Origin: Microdochium bolleyi | Taxonomy: Eukaryota > Ascomycota > Sordariomycetes > Xylariales > Microdochiaceae | Assembly: GCA_001566295.1 (NCBI GenBank) | Contig: KQ964246.1 | Coordinates: 558,001-622,000 of the forward strand | DNA: 64,000 nucleotides | Direction: 5' to 3' | Shown: piece by piece, positions 11,704 through 21,995 of the stretch | Numbering within the stretch: the first letter of the stretch is position 1 | Layout: each line of letters begins with the position of its first letter | Translations under genes and position numbers: made by a program | The notes under the pieces: generated by a model | Seen by the model: only the letters and a program-made list of their open reading frames with translations | Told to the model about the DNA's origin: nothing | Database searches by the model: none

Positions 11704-12651
11704 GATGGCTGCTGTTAGACTTGGCGATTGTGTTTGTAGCACAAAGCTGCTGTTGCAAAGTGATTGGCTGCCTGCACCTGGGAATTGCCTCTTTTGTGCA
11801 CCACGTCGACAGTCTGGGGTCCGTCTCAATGCTTGCCTAGCTTCCCTCTCGACACATTCTGGGATGCAGAGATGTTGTTGAATGTAGCATCCGTTGTGTT
11901 TCCGGGATCCTCGGGCGATGCCAAGGAGTAAATGGGAGGAAGTGCAGCGGCTCGGCTTTGTAATCGAAACGGGAGCACACACTCCTCACAGGGATCTAGC
12001 ACTCGCGCCATATCTCCTCCACATTAGCACCACATCTGTCAGCACTGCAATTCGACGTTCAGCTCGCGTGCTTCGTTCTCCACCATACCCCAGTCGGAAC
12101 AATTCTTGAAGACGTGCTGCATATGCCCTCTACATTGCCGCTGTTGATTATGACATGGCTTCCGAGTCGTTGCGTGTGACGAGGTTGTGCCAGGCATTGT
12201 GTGTGAAGCTCAGAGCTCTTGAGAAGTCGACACTACGATGTCGCTCCAGGCAGCAGTATCCGATCCCGCATCTCTTCTGATCTCCCAGCCAAGGAGACCA
12301 TGCGTTGTAGTTTTGTCATCGCTCCAGTTCGAGGAATAGCAACATCTGCGTGACAGTTGATGCTGCTCAGATGTGGATATCTAGAATTGGGACACCAGCC
12401 ACAAATCGGACGCCTCCTCGTGAGAGGGGCCTGGGGACCGGCCAATCAGAGGCGCTGCTTACAATCATGGGGGGCGAAAAGCACTGCATCGACAACGTCA
12501 AGACAGCTCTAGCCTCACGGACGGTTAGGATTTCGTGGACGACTCGAGCACATCGCCAGGCACGACAACGCCTCCACCGCGACAGACACTCTCCCCTCCA
12601 CCGCACCCCGCCCGATACCCATCGACGAGCGCGTCGCCGCACAATTGAACC
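11704..12651. promoter_or_regulatory. Shared upstream region of the MFS transporter (-) and complex I PSST (+) genes
   Basis: A 948 bp divergent spacer. The ATG of each gene lies at an end of it, so both promoters must be here unless leaders overlap. No TATA box stands out. The open frames inside (12350-12946 on +, 12367-13122 on -) run straight over the PSST exons or their antisense and are not credible genes. Confidence 0.5.
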
Positions 12652-13532
12652 ATGTTGGCTACTTCCAGACGAGCTGCCACGCTGGCTTTGCGAGGTGAGC
12701 TCCCCCTTAGGCTCGCCGACATCTGCACCGACTTCGCGATATCGTCCCACGGGTGCCATCCCACGCGGCTCGCCCACGACCATTAGCACACAACAGTTGC
12801 TGACCACGTCTTCTGCCCACAGCCAAGCCCGCGAGCGCCCACATCGTCCCCTTCCAGTCCGTCGCCTCGATCGCCACATCATCAAAGAAGGATGCGACCT
12901 CGGTGACGACACACGGCAGCACCGGCATGTCCAAGCCTCGACGTGAGGTGCCTTTGCCCAGTGACCCCCAGAACAAGAGCGCTGTTCAATTCGCCCTGTA
13001 CGTCTGACCACTGCTCTGGCATCACTACACAACATCGCCACTCGGCGTGCCGATATACTGATTCTGACTTGCGTACCACAGCACCACCCTCGATCAAGTC
13101 GCCAACTGGGCACGCCAGTCATCGCTGTGGCCCATGACCTTTGGCCTCGCCTGCTGCGCCGTCGAGATGATGCACCTATCGACGCCGCGATACGACCAGG
13201 ATAGACTCGGAATCATCTTCCGTGCCTCCCCCCGTCAGTCCGACGTCATGATCGTGGCGGGCACCCTCACCAACAAGATGGCACCCGCCCTGCGCCAGGT
13301 GTACGACCAGATGCCTGACCCCCGCTGGGTCATCTCGATGGGCAGCTGCGCCAACGGCGGCGGCTACTACCACTACAGCTACAGCGTCGTCCGTGGCTGT
13401 GACCGCATCGTGCCTGTCGACATCTACGTCCCCGGGTGCCCTCCCACCGCCGAGGCCCTCATGTACGGCGTCTTCCAGCTCCAGCGCAAGATGCGCAACA
13501 CCAAGATCACCCGGATGTGGTACCGGAAGTAG
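12652..13532 (+). CDS. NDUFS7: NADH:ubiquinone oxidoreductase (complex I) PSST / 20 kDa iron-sulfur subunit, mitochondrial
   Basis: Carries iron-sulfur cluster N2, the last electron carrier before ubiquinone, in the hydrophilic arm of complex I. Three exons (12652-12694, 12823-12997, 13082-13532) encode 222 residues. The first about 60 residues are rich in Arg, Ala and Ser and lack the conserved core, as expected for a mitochondrial presequence. The conserved body begins just before the second intron and contains the tandem cysteines of FGLACCAVEMM (about 96-97), the MGSCAN cysteine and the VPGCPPTAEAL cysteine, all four N2 ligands. The protein ends in a MWYRK-type tail usual for the fungal subunit. 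Nothing looks broken. Function follows directly from family conservation. Confidence 0.97.
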
Positions 13533-15346
13533 AGGCTGCATGGGTGGGAGCTGATGAGCTGCTGGGTAAGAAGAACATACAACTATGCAAGACCATCGTG
13601 GGTAGTGTCTCATGTATGCTAGCTCTCGCCAGGAGATGGGAACATGGCGTGAAAAGGAGTCCACAGAGACGGCTTCTTTTTGTTCGCCGTATGATGTACA
13701 TATGTCCAATATCAATCACATTCTTGGCTTAGCCGGGGAAAATACGCCCAGCCGTTCGTTCCGCGATGGATTGGCACTACTTGCCCCGGACCTGGCTTGT
13801 TGGGCAGATCTCCGTATGTCCATGGTGGGCGCGGCAAGTGTCCGCAAAATAATCTAGCCTGTTGTCCAAGGACCTGGGAGTGACTCATGCTTCACGGCTT
13901 CTAGCTAGAGGTGCGTTCCATTAGCAGACCAGTGGGATACAGAATCTCCGCATATCGAGGCCGTCACGAAGAATCGCTTCTCTATTTCGACCACGCGATC
14001 TGGCAAGAGTCGGGATCTCATGTCCACAACGTGCTATTTGTGGACGGCATGCCGAGGGCCCACACATAGAGCTGGCAAGTTGCAACATCGCTGACAGTGA
14101 CATATCTAAGGTACCCTTAAGGTAGGTATTCTGGTAGCAGAGCAAAAAGAAAGAGCAATTTCGTCAAGATATGACCAAAAAAACGTACAACACCGGGGAT
14201 TCGCTGGTCGTCACCGACCCAACTACTGATCCGGCGGTATCGAGCTTGTGTACAGGGGAGCGGACGGGACCCTCAATTTTCTCGATCCTATGGTCGTACG
14301 TGAAAGAATAGCCCCTTGCTGCATCCTATATATGTATGGCTCATGTAACATGCGACCTCAAGAAGAGGTATGGTAGCATGTACAGCGTGGGAGGTTCAAC
14401 TCTCAAACGCTGAGCAGGTCCTGTCGATTTGGGTATTCTACCACATCATGTTCGTAGACCGTCCTCGACGAGTTTGGTTGTGGGGGACGCTTGGCCACGG
14501 GATGGATCTGACTCGAGCTGTCCGTGAGTGCAAGAGTGCGACATGGGACTTTTGGCAGGGAAAATCTTTAAATGATACGATGCAGCTCGCATGCGACGAG
14601 GCTTGTGCCGGGCCACAAAGCTTGCCGAGCTGGTCCCCAATCGGCTCATCTCGCGGGAGCAGCAGGCTAGGCCGGATCAGGACTCGGGCTGGGACATGCT
14701 GGCCAATGAGTGGTTGTCCTGGCATCCCCGGCTGTGCGCTTGGTGTAATTTCGCAGTGGATATTGCGGCTGCATGTACTAAAGCCTGAGGATTGATCCCA
14801 TCGGAAGGGAGATGAACATGAGCTTGGTCGTGCTGCTTCGTGTGATCCCCTGGCCGCAGGATTTACTAGTTTAGAATATTACCTGGCAGTCGGTCCTCTC
14901 TGCGTACCTTATGCTCGGGTATGTTGCCTTGCTGCTCAGTGCTGCATCGTGAGTGGTTGGCCCTGGCGACGAGACACGGGCCGCCACCATGCCACACGAT
15001 GCCGGGTGGTTGCACACGGGGCCGGAGCTGCACATGCAATGTCCGGCGAGCCAGGCCCGTGTCGGGCCCACGATGCTACACTGCAGCACGGGCAGGGGCG
15101 CGCGCTCGAGCACGAGCCTCTCTCTCTCTCTCTTGCTCCGTGCTTCCTCTTATCTTGACGCGGCCTCGCTTCTTCTGGCTCTTTCCTTTCCTCTCTTCCA
15201 CACGTCCTCGTCCCGACATTCGCTGCCACTCGCTTCTGCTTTCAACATACGACTGTACCTAATACCCGACAAGTGATCTTCTCGACTCTCCAGCCCCCCC
15301 TCCTAATAGCAATAATCACCGCCACGACACCCACAACATCGCCAAC
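13533..15346. other. 1.8 kb spacer; no gene supported
   Basis: Lies between the 3' end of the PSST gene and the start of the GPI-protein gene. I find only short frames (the longest, 14370-14795 on +, is 141 codons) with no domain or plausible splice context. A run of CT dinucleotides sits at about 15118-15133 and a C/T-rich leader continues to the ATG at 15347, a common arrangement upstream of highly expressed fungal genes. Confidence 0.5.
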
Positions 15347-15945
15347 ATGAAGGCCACCACTTTCGCTGCTGCCGTCCTCGTCGCCGCTGGCTCTGCCTCG
15401 GCTGACACCACCTCCTCCCAGTGCCCTGCCATCAACATCCTCGAGTCCTGCCTTGAGACCACAAAGGGCTACCTTACCCAGTGCAGCAAGACCCCGACCA
15501 GCCCCAGCGACTGGCAGTGTCTCTGCGACAAATGGACCGCCATCGTCTCGTGCTACGACGTCTGTCCCACTGACGTCCGCGCCTCCTCCGACGGCAACAA
15601 CAAGCAGATCTACTGGTACGTCTCTCCCGCCACCCCATCCCGGCCTCTACTACGTGGACCCCCGAACATAACATCGCGTGCTAACATGCGTACTTATCTT
15701 ACTGTGTGTGCAGCGTCAACGCCAGCATCTACGCTTCCACCTCGACCGCCAAGGCCACCGCTACCACACCCGCCGGCAACGCCGCCCAGCCCACCACGAC
15801 CACCGACTCTGCGGCGCAGGCCTCCAATGCGGCCAGCACCACCGGCCCAAAGCCCACCGTGGCCCCCGGTGCCGCTGCCAACCTCGCCGTCAGTGCGGGC
15901 GGCATACTGGCCGCAGTCGCTGCTGTCGTCGCTGCTGTTCTGTAG
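15347..15945 (+). CDS. Small secreted GPI-anchored Ser/Thr-rich protein with eight-cysteine (CFEM-like) domain
   Basis: Two exons (15347-15615, 15714-15945) encode 166 residues. A signal peptide covers about residues 1-19 (Ala/Val-rich core, ASA-D cleavage region). The body has eight cysteines in the order C-x8-C-x10-C-x11-C-x-C-x8-C-x3-C-x16-C. The last Cys codon is split by the intron, so unspliced reading loses it. A Ser/Thr/Ala-rich stretch of about 60 residues follows, and the protein ends in a hydrophobic Ala/Val tail typical of GPI attachment. The spacing resembles CFEM modules but lacks their usual Asp context exactly placed. I recall a fungal group named GPI-anchored serine-threonine-rich proteins with the CPA-x-NIL-x2-C start, which fits better. 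Likely located in the cell wall or plasma membrane. Heme binding as in some CFEM proteins is untested inference. Confidence 0.88.
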
Positions 15946-16775
15946 GCAGCCCGAGTCAAGAGCAGGAGAGGTTGTTTCAGCGAGCAAGTTTAGCGGGTGT
16001 TCTTTTGGTTTCTGGCTTTCAGGATGCTTGGTCAACGATGTTGAGGACGTCTCATGAGCTGGAAGGACAGTGGGAAATTCTTGGATATATTACCAATCTA
16101 ATGATTCTGGATACATTCCGTGAATGTGTGAGCAGGCGATCTAGCTTTATGAATTCTCAAAGCCAGCATGCTGCGCTAGTTCTACTCACACGAATCGTAT
16201 AGACTCTATCCGGAGCATTGTTATTAGGCCAGCACTCGACTTCTGAAGCGTTGCTATCGTTGTCTATATCCCACAGGCTAGAAAAGCTGCAGTTACCATC
16301 CTTCCGAAACACCTGTCCACTCACTATTGTGTTGTCGTCGTTGTGAGGCGCACATTCTAGTGACACACATCAGCCGCCACTGAGCAGGCTCCTGCAGACG
16401 TGGATGTAGTCTCCGATACTAGTGGTCATACTTGTCGTCGAGGTGAGGGCGGGAATGATCGTGGAAAAGGCGACAGTGAGCGGCCATGCAACCGCTGGCA
16501 GGGCATGGCGAAGCGTGACATCCTCGCGGCAGCAGTACTTGCCGTTCTGTGGATGCGGGTGGTTGGCCTCGGAGCGCCTGGGCAGTCATCGGGGGAGTGG
16601 CAGGCGCTGCCGTCGTCGCTATATGCTTCGATCGCTCGACTTGCCTTGACTACGGTGCCGACCACTCGGCCGAACTCTGCAGGTGTCGGCCTGGCGGCTC
16701 TGTCAGCATCACAAGACTAGGAAGACCTTCGAGATGGGGTCATCGTGTTCGCACCTGACCAGGCCAGTTCTTTCT
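15946..16775. other. Spacer downstream of the GPI-protein gene
   Basis: Contains the 3' untranslated region of the GPI-protein gene (AT-richer around 16050-16150). No domain-bearing frame was found. Short frames on both strands at 16400-16750 overlap and look like noise. Confidence 0.45.
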
Positions 16776-17282
16776 TCAGAGTCCCCGACTTTCCGGACGA
16801 CCCCTAAGGTCATTTTCTTCTTTTGTTTTGCTTTTTTCACACCCGATCTCGCTCGGTGGCCCATGGTCAGGAGAAGAAGAAGATCGACTAGTTTGCCGGA
16901 CTAGGGCACGAAGTCGATCCAGCCAACTCGACTCACCACACGTTGAAGCCGTGTTCCCGCCATCTCCAACAAAGTTGGCGTCAAAATGAGCTGCCACTGA
17001 AGTCGAATCCCGTGGTGTTGATTTAATGGTGGTAGCATCGGCACCTCTACTGCTGCTGGTGGGGGCGACCTGCTCTCGCCGCTCGTGTTCCAGGAGTCCG
17101 TGAAGTGTGCCGGCGTTGGCATTACTGCCGCTGCCACCAGCCATGCTACTCTCTCTGTGTGCACGGGACGGTAAGGCGCTCTTGTGACCTGGGTGGTGCC
17201 CTCGCATACAGTTGTTGCAGATGCTGTTATCTTGGAAGAGGGCGGTACAACAGTTGCACCAGCATATACATGGTGAGGACAT
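16776..17282 (-). CDS. Possible small Cys-rich (zinc-ribbon-like) protein of unknown function
   Basis: A single open frame of 168 codons. Its N-terminus carries a dense cysteine cluster: CxCxxCC near residues 5-11, then CNNC about ten residues later, followed by His residues (HHPGH). This spacing could bind zinc and resembles short zinc-ribbon heads seen at the start of many uncharacterised Pezizomycotina proteins. The rest is polar, Ser-rich and probably disordered. I see no intron that clearly improves the model. No family name can be given. The evidence is the clustered metal-type motif right after the start Met and the absence of a competing gene on +. It could still be a chance frame. 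Confidence 0.42.
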   Translation of the reverse strand: MSSPCICWCNCCTALFQDNSICNNCMRGHHPGHKSALPSRAHRESSMAGGSGSNANAGTLHGLLEHERREQVAPTSSSRGADATTIKSTPRDSTSVAAHFDANFVGDGGNTASTCGESSWLDRLRALVRQTSRSSSSPDHGPPSEIGCEKSKTKEENDLRGRPESRGL

Positions 17283-17886
17283 TGTTGTAGTGTAATGTCA
17301 CCAAAGGTGTCAGGTTGCTGGGGACAAGGTTATCTTGAGGGCGGTCGAGCTTTTGAAATCAAAGAAATGGACTGTGCACCCGCTGGTGTGGGCGAGTCCT
17401 GGTAGTGTATGCAAGGGCTATGCTACGACGAGCACTGTTGTTTATATGCAGTGTGTCATTTACAGATACACGCAAGCTATATCATATCTGATTGCTTGAC
17501 ATGTTGTGCATGATGCATACTGAGATGACATTCGACGATGAAAGTAACGTGTATCATGAGGATAAGTGTCGGTTGGCGAGTTATCTGCCTCTCATAAGCA
17601 CCTCGACCCAACTTCCGTCGATCGATACAACGAGGACTCATTTACCAACAGAACAGAACAGAAGGCTGAAGGATATCAGAGGAGCTAATTATCACAAACG
17701 AAACAGTAACCATGCCTATGCTCTGCCTTGTAATGGCATCACACGAGGGTAACCCAGTCACATCTGCTGACTATTGTTTGGCTTCACAACTCACGCTGCG
17801 GCTTGATGAAAGTGACAGACTCATCACACCGACAACCACCTCGACGCATCTCTCCTTTCTCCCCACCTGCCCAAATACAACTGGGA
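17283..17886. other. Spacer between two minus-strand genes
   Basis: Holds the presumed upstream region of the small Cys-rich frame and the 3' side of the dihydroorotate dehydrogenase gene. Only short, unconserved frames are present. Confidence 0.4.
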
Positions 17887-19005
17887 TCACCACCTCCCAC
17901 CTATTTCCTTCTCAATCTCCGCAAAGACACCCAATCCCTTCGCCCCGAGCGCTGTCCCCACCCCCACGGCAGCCGCCCCGACGTCCCTCATTCTTTTGTA
18001 CCCGCCAGCGTCCTCAACGCCTCCAACACCAATAACACGTACGTGCCGCGTGCTGGCGTGCTCATCCAGTAACCGTCTGAGTGTCGCTACGTTGCCCAGT
18101 GCAAGCGGGTGCAGAGGGGCGCCGGCCATGCCGCCGATGCCCATGCCAGGTAAGGCTGGGCGGTGTTTGTCTTCCTTATCCAACGATGTTGAAGGTGAGA
18201 CCACAATACACGATCCAAGAGTATTCGTCGCCGTGACGAAAGCAACTGGCGATGCAGCTGACTCACTATCGACACGTAATGCAGACATGAGCTGCTCAAA
18301 CTGTCCGGCAAATGTATACGGCGGCGTCTTCACGCCCCAGGGCACCCGAACCACCGCCGCACATGTACTACTGGTACTCAGAATGCTGCTCTCGAGCTCT
18401 GTCGTGACCGCGCCCACGGCGGCGATGTACTCTTGTAGCGCTTCCTCCGAGTATGCAGGTGGCGGTTTGTCGGGGATGTTCGGGCATGAGAGGTTGACTT
18501 CCATTGCCAGCTTAACCACTGGCGGTGTTTCTCCCTTGCCAAACATCACCCCCATATCATTCTGCAGCGCTGAGATGCGCCGGTAGCACTCTGCGACGTC
18601 TGCTGGCGTACCAGTCACTGAGACAATGAACCACTTCGGCTGCTGCCTCTTCTTGATCTGTGCTTCGTCTGCTGTGGATATGACCTCGATGATGAACCCG
18701 AGATACTCGTCGAGAGTATAGTAGCTATACCCCAATGTATTCAAGCTCGCATTCATCCTTATCCCCGGAGCCTCATTCCGGACAACATCAATCCTCTCCC
18801 GATCCGAGCTCTCGCTGGCATTTCGAAATCCATGTGCATCGAACAGACAGAACCGGTGCTTCTCGCTATCGTGCGGGAACCCCTCGAGCAGCGCGGTCCG
18901 TGTCGTCACGGCGCCCGTGTGCGGACACTCCCAGAGCTCGCGCAGGTCCGACAGTGTCGTGGCCCACGGATTTGCCGAGTTGAGCAGCGGTGGATGGATG
19001 TCCAT
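17887..19005 (-). CDS. URA1: Dihydroorotate dehydrogenase, class 1A-like (cytosolic URA1/PyrDA type)
   Basis: Oxidises dihydroorotate to orotate in pyrimidine synthesis. Class 1A enzymes are soluble FMN dimers that use fumarate. One exon, 372 residues, with no mitochondrial presequence or membrane helix, unlike the usual fungal class 2 enzyme. Class 1A landmarks are in order: NPWATT and the TGAVTTRTALLEG stretch near the N-terminus, LNTLGYSYY, then NLSCPNIPDKPP, whose Cys corresponds to the class 1 catalytic base (Cys130 in Lactococcus PyrDA). After these come GVKTPPY, an ATNTLG segment, GIGGMAG, VIGVGGVEDAGG and GVGTAL at the phosphate-binding end. The active-site Lys of the bacterial ITKS motif aligns with Arg here. 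It lies about 1.3 kb from the AT-rich block. Whether it works in pyrimidine synthesis or in another flavin reaction cannot be decided here. Confidence 0.88.
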   Translation of the reverse strand: MDIHPPLLNSANPWATTLSDLRELWECPHTGAVTTRTALLEGFPHDSEKHRFCLFDAHGFRNASESSDRERIDVVRNEAPGIRMNASLNTLGYSYYTLDEYLGFIIEVISTADEAQIKKRQQPKWFIVSVTGTPADVAECYRRISALQNDMGVMFGKGETPPVVKLAMEVNLSCPNIPDKPPPAYSEEALQEYIAAVGAVTTELESSILSTSSTCAAVVRVPWGVKTPPYTFAGQFEQLMSALRVDSESAASPVAFVTATNTLGSCIVVSPSTSLDKEDKHRPALPGMGIGGMAGAPLHPLALGNVATLRRLLDEHASTRHVRVIGVGGVEDAGGYKRMRDVGAAAVGVGTALGAKGLGVFAEIEKEIGGRW

Positions 19006-20300
19006 TGTTCTCGGATCTATTGGTGCGTGGCCCTTGCTCTTCGAGAGGCTGTGAATTGCCAGTAGGTGAATTATTTGAGTTTTGCTGTTGTGTATTGCAT
19101 TACTGGCTGTGACACCTTTTCCGTAGGCTTTATTCTATTTCATGATCGTTCCTGGGGTGGCAGGAGACGACAAGGACAACCAAAGATAAGATCCCGCTGA
19201 ATCTCCGACAGCCGGAGGTCTCTTTCTCCACTTTCTCACCACGGCCCCGTTCCAGTCTCAGTTGAGTTTCGGACAGAGAAGTGTCCGGATCCCAGATGAG
19301 CATGACCGCTCACTGTGTCAGCATGACGTTGACAGTTGGTGACCGATGATTATCGGCTGCTGCACTGAATCAGACTTGTTACCATCCCATGCCTTCCCAA
19401 AATTAGATTAATCAACCACGACACGCTTCAATAGTTAGGGAGTCGTGCCTCGGTGACTCCCGCGAAGTAGTCCGGTGATTTTTATGTAACAATGTGAACC
19501 TGCCCGCATTGGCTGCGGTGCGGTCACACAGAAGGCCCTCCTACCTTTGGGCACAGTGACTAGATGCCAGAAGCAGTGCCGTATGCGCTGATTTTTGTTA
19601 CGTCAGAAGAAGAGCAAGAGATGTGCATATCTTGCTACACGATGGTCGTGTTTAGAAGCGTTCTATTAGTCAGCTCGACATACTTCCACCGGTCTCTGAC
19701 TGAAGGTCGGCTTGTTTGATACTCAGAACAAGCGTTATCATGAAGAACTTCCCCTTGGCTTGAGGCTGTGAATGCTCCCTCGAGGCCTTGGTGTGGAATT
19801 GGCAAGGAGCCCCGATGAAGTCCACCGGGGATATCAGTACTTGGTATATGCGCCCATTCCTTTGAGTCGGCTCCGAAAGCCTGGAGCTTGTCGTGACGAT
19901 GCAGCTTCAACGCCGTTGGATCGTTTTCATGTTTTCAAACCTGCTCTCCTGGTTCTGGTCCCGTTGATTATTGGGCAGCTGGACCTATAATATTCCCATC
20001 CTATGCCTTGATCTGTTACCACGACTTCGCGACTCAAAAGCCAGCTTATCTGCAAGCTGTCCTCGAAGAGATGCCCAACCCGTTTTCTTCCTACGACGAT
20101 ATCGGTTAGAGCCACAGCTGTGGCTGTTCTGACTGCCTTCTTCTCGCACTTACAAGACACGTTTGGCTTGTACTATTTTAGCACGTATATCCCGATACCA
20201 AGTCTACAAGGCTGTTAGTAACCATTTGTGGCGCAGGCGATCTGTACGTTACGCGACACAAACGACTGTCTGAAACTTCCCGCCCGACTCCACTTCGCTC
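19006..20300. other. Upstream region of the DHODH gene grading into the AT-rich block
   Basis: No gene was recognised. Base composition drops gradually from genic GC levels to AT-rich sequence near 20300. Short frames (19635-19910 on -, 19772-19990 on +) overlap and have no domain. A single TGACTC word near 19455 matches the core of a Gcn4/CpcA-type site, but one copy is weak evidence. Confidence 0.4.
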
Positions 20301-21792
20301 TTGTGTTTTTATCCCAGAGTGTATTATATTAACTATACATAGAGATAAGTATTACCTATATCAAGATAAGCTCAAATAATCAGACCTAAAAGTATACTTT
20401 CTCCGCGGTTTAGTATTCCTGGCTTAGTGCTATGAGAGGGTGTAGATAGACAGAAACTCGTGTAGAGATTATGTACTAGTATAGTTACATATTTACAAGG
20501 AGAACTGTATACAAGATTACATATCTAGGTAAACAATTCCTTTGATCGTTATAGCTTACTTAGTAGTACATATACAATCATACTCTAGAAAAGCTCGATA
20601 GAGATTTTCAAGGCTACCTTTGCTGCTCCAATAGCATTGAATAACCTCTAAATGAAGGTTCGAACTTATCCATAGAGTAATAATACATGCTGAACGTAGA
20701 GATAGAAGAGTATTGTAGTGAATGGCTGTGCGGTGAAGTGCTCTTGCTCTATAAAAGATGATTATAGTTTGATCCACGTACTATCTCTAACTACTTCTAA
20801 ATTATCTGTAACGATGGAGACAGTCTTGCGTGTATAAACTAAGCAAATATACTATAAGTGTTCTGGGAAAGACCATAAAAAACGTAGTAATGAAAACACG
20901 GGAGACCACGGTAGATGGAACTTTTATATAACAGAGGAGCTTTTCTTTCTAAGTTCAGTCACTCAATGTCAATCGCTTGCCATATTCGATCCGGAGCGGC
21001 CTTCGAGGGCGGGGGATATAGGAGTCATTTACCCAGACTAAATACTTGGACACAAATTTATCGCCTATACTGTAATCAATATCTTTACTGCTGCCTTATG
21101 TCACAAGTGATTGCCTACACGCCGCCTTCCCAAGACAGCAAGTAAAACCACCTAAAACTAACCAGGGAATGAATGATCTTGCAGAGAAAAAGCAATAAAA
21201 CTTATAGTCTGTAATTTAATACAGATAGAAGTTGAGCCTACCCATTTCTGGGCAGCTGTGTTATCGAGAGACGCTAGTATCTGTAATGATTCTAAGGCAT
21301 ATCTTTCACAGGAGCAAAGTAATATAGTGCATACTCTAGAGCGCCAGCATTACTACTTGAGCCTCGATTTACCAAGGCACCTCTCCTACCATATACGGCG
21401 GCGCTCGGCTCTGTTTTTTAGTCGATTGTAATCCGTGTAGTATAATAGACTTGCCAAATATACTACACATTGTATGATATTTTATCGGCCTCAGGTTGTG
21501 GGCTGAGGAGAATAAATTTGGTATAAGTGAAAATTTCAGTAGGTAGCAGGTCGATAGTCCTAGCAATTGTAGAACTACGTAAAAAGTGAACTACCTATAT
21601 TGTAGCATTTGTTTTAATCATATGAAGTGTTTTAGATAACATTCACATAGTGCTGGAAGTAGGATTGGAAAGTGGCTGCTGGAAGTGTTGCTCCCTAAAA
21701 TTCCCTTACAACCCGTCCTTTCGTAGCTTGTTGGCCGATGAATGATTCGCTTGGAAGCTAATTCGATGGGTCATCCAAAAACTATATGACTA

Positions 21793-21995
21793 GTGATAAT
21801 AGGTATTGACTAAATATATATGCCTACATTTAGCTTAGATGATACTATAGAACCTCTCCTTTGTACAGTGATAACAGGTATTGACCAAATATATGTACCT
21901 ACATTTAGCTTAGATGATACTATAGAACCTCTATTGACCAAATATATATACCTACATTTAGCTTAGATGATACTATAGAACCTCTCCTTTGTACA
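21793..21995. repeat. Three-copy imperfect tandem repeat, unit about 63-75 bp
   Basis: Three successive copies start near 21793, 21867 and 21933. They share the core from TATTGAC(C/T)AAATATAT through CCTACATTTAGC and TTAGATGATACTATAGAACC. Copies 1 and 3 extend through CTCCTTTGTACA, while copy 2 lacks that end and copy 3 lacks the GTGATAA start. Differences inside the core are almost all C/T or G/A transitions, consistent with mutational decay by RIP. No function is apparent. Confidence 0.8.

Noticed and set aside
12350..13122. Long frames on both strands over the complex I gene start (198 and 251 codons)
   Set aside because: They overlap or run antisense to the well-supported PSST exons and carry no domain.
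15678..16202. 174-codon frame overlapping the GPI-protein second exon
   Set aside because: It is in a different frame from the Cys-rich exon and the hydrophobic GPI tail, and has no homology cue.
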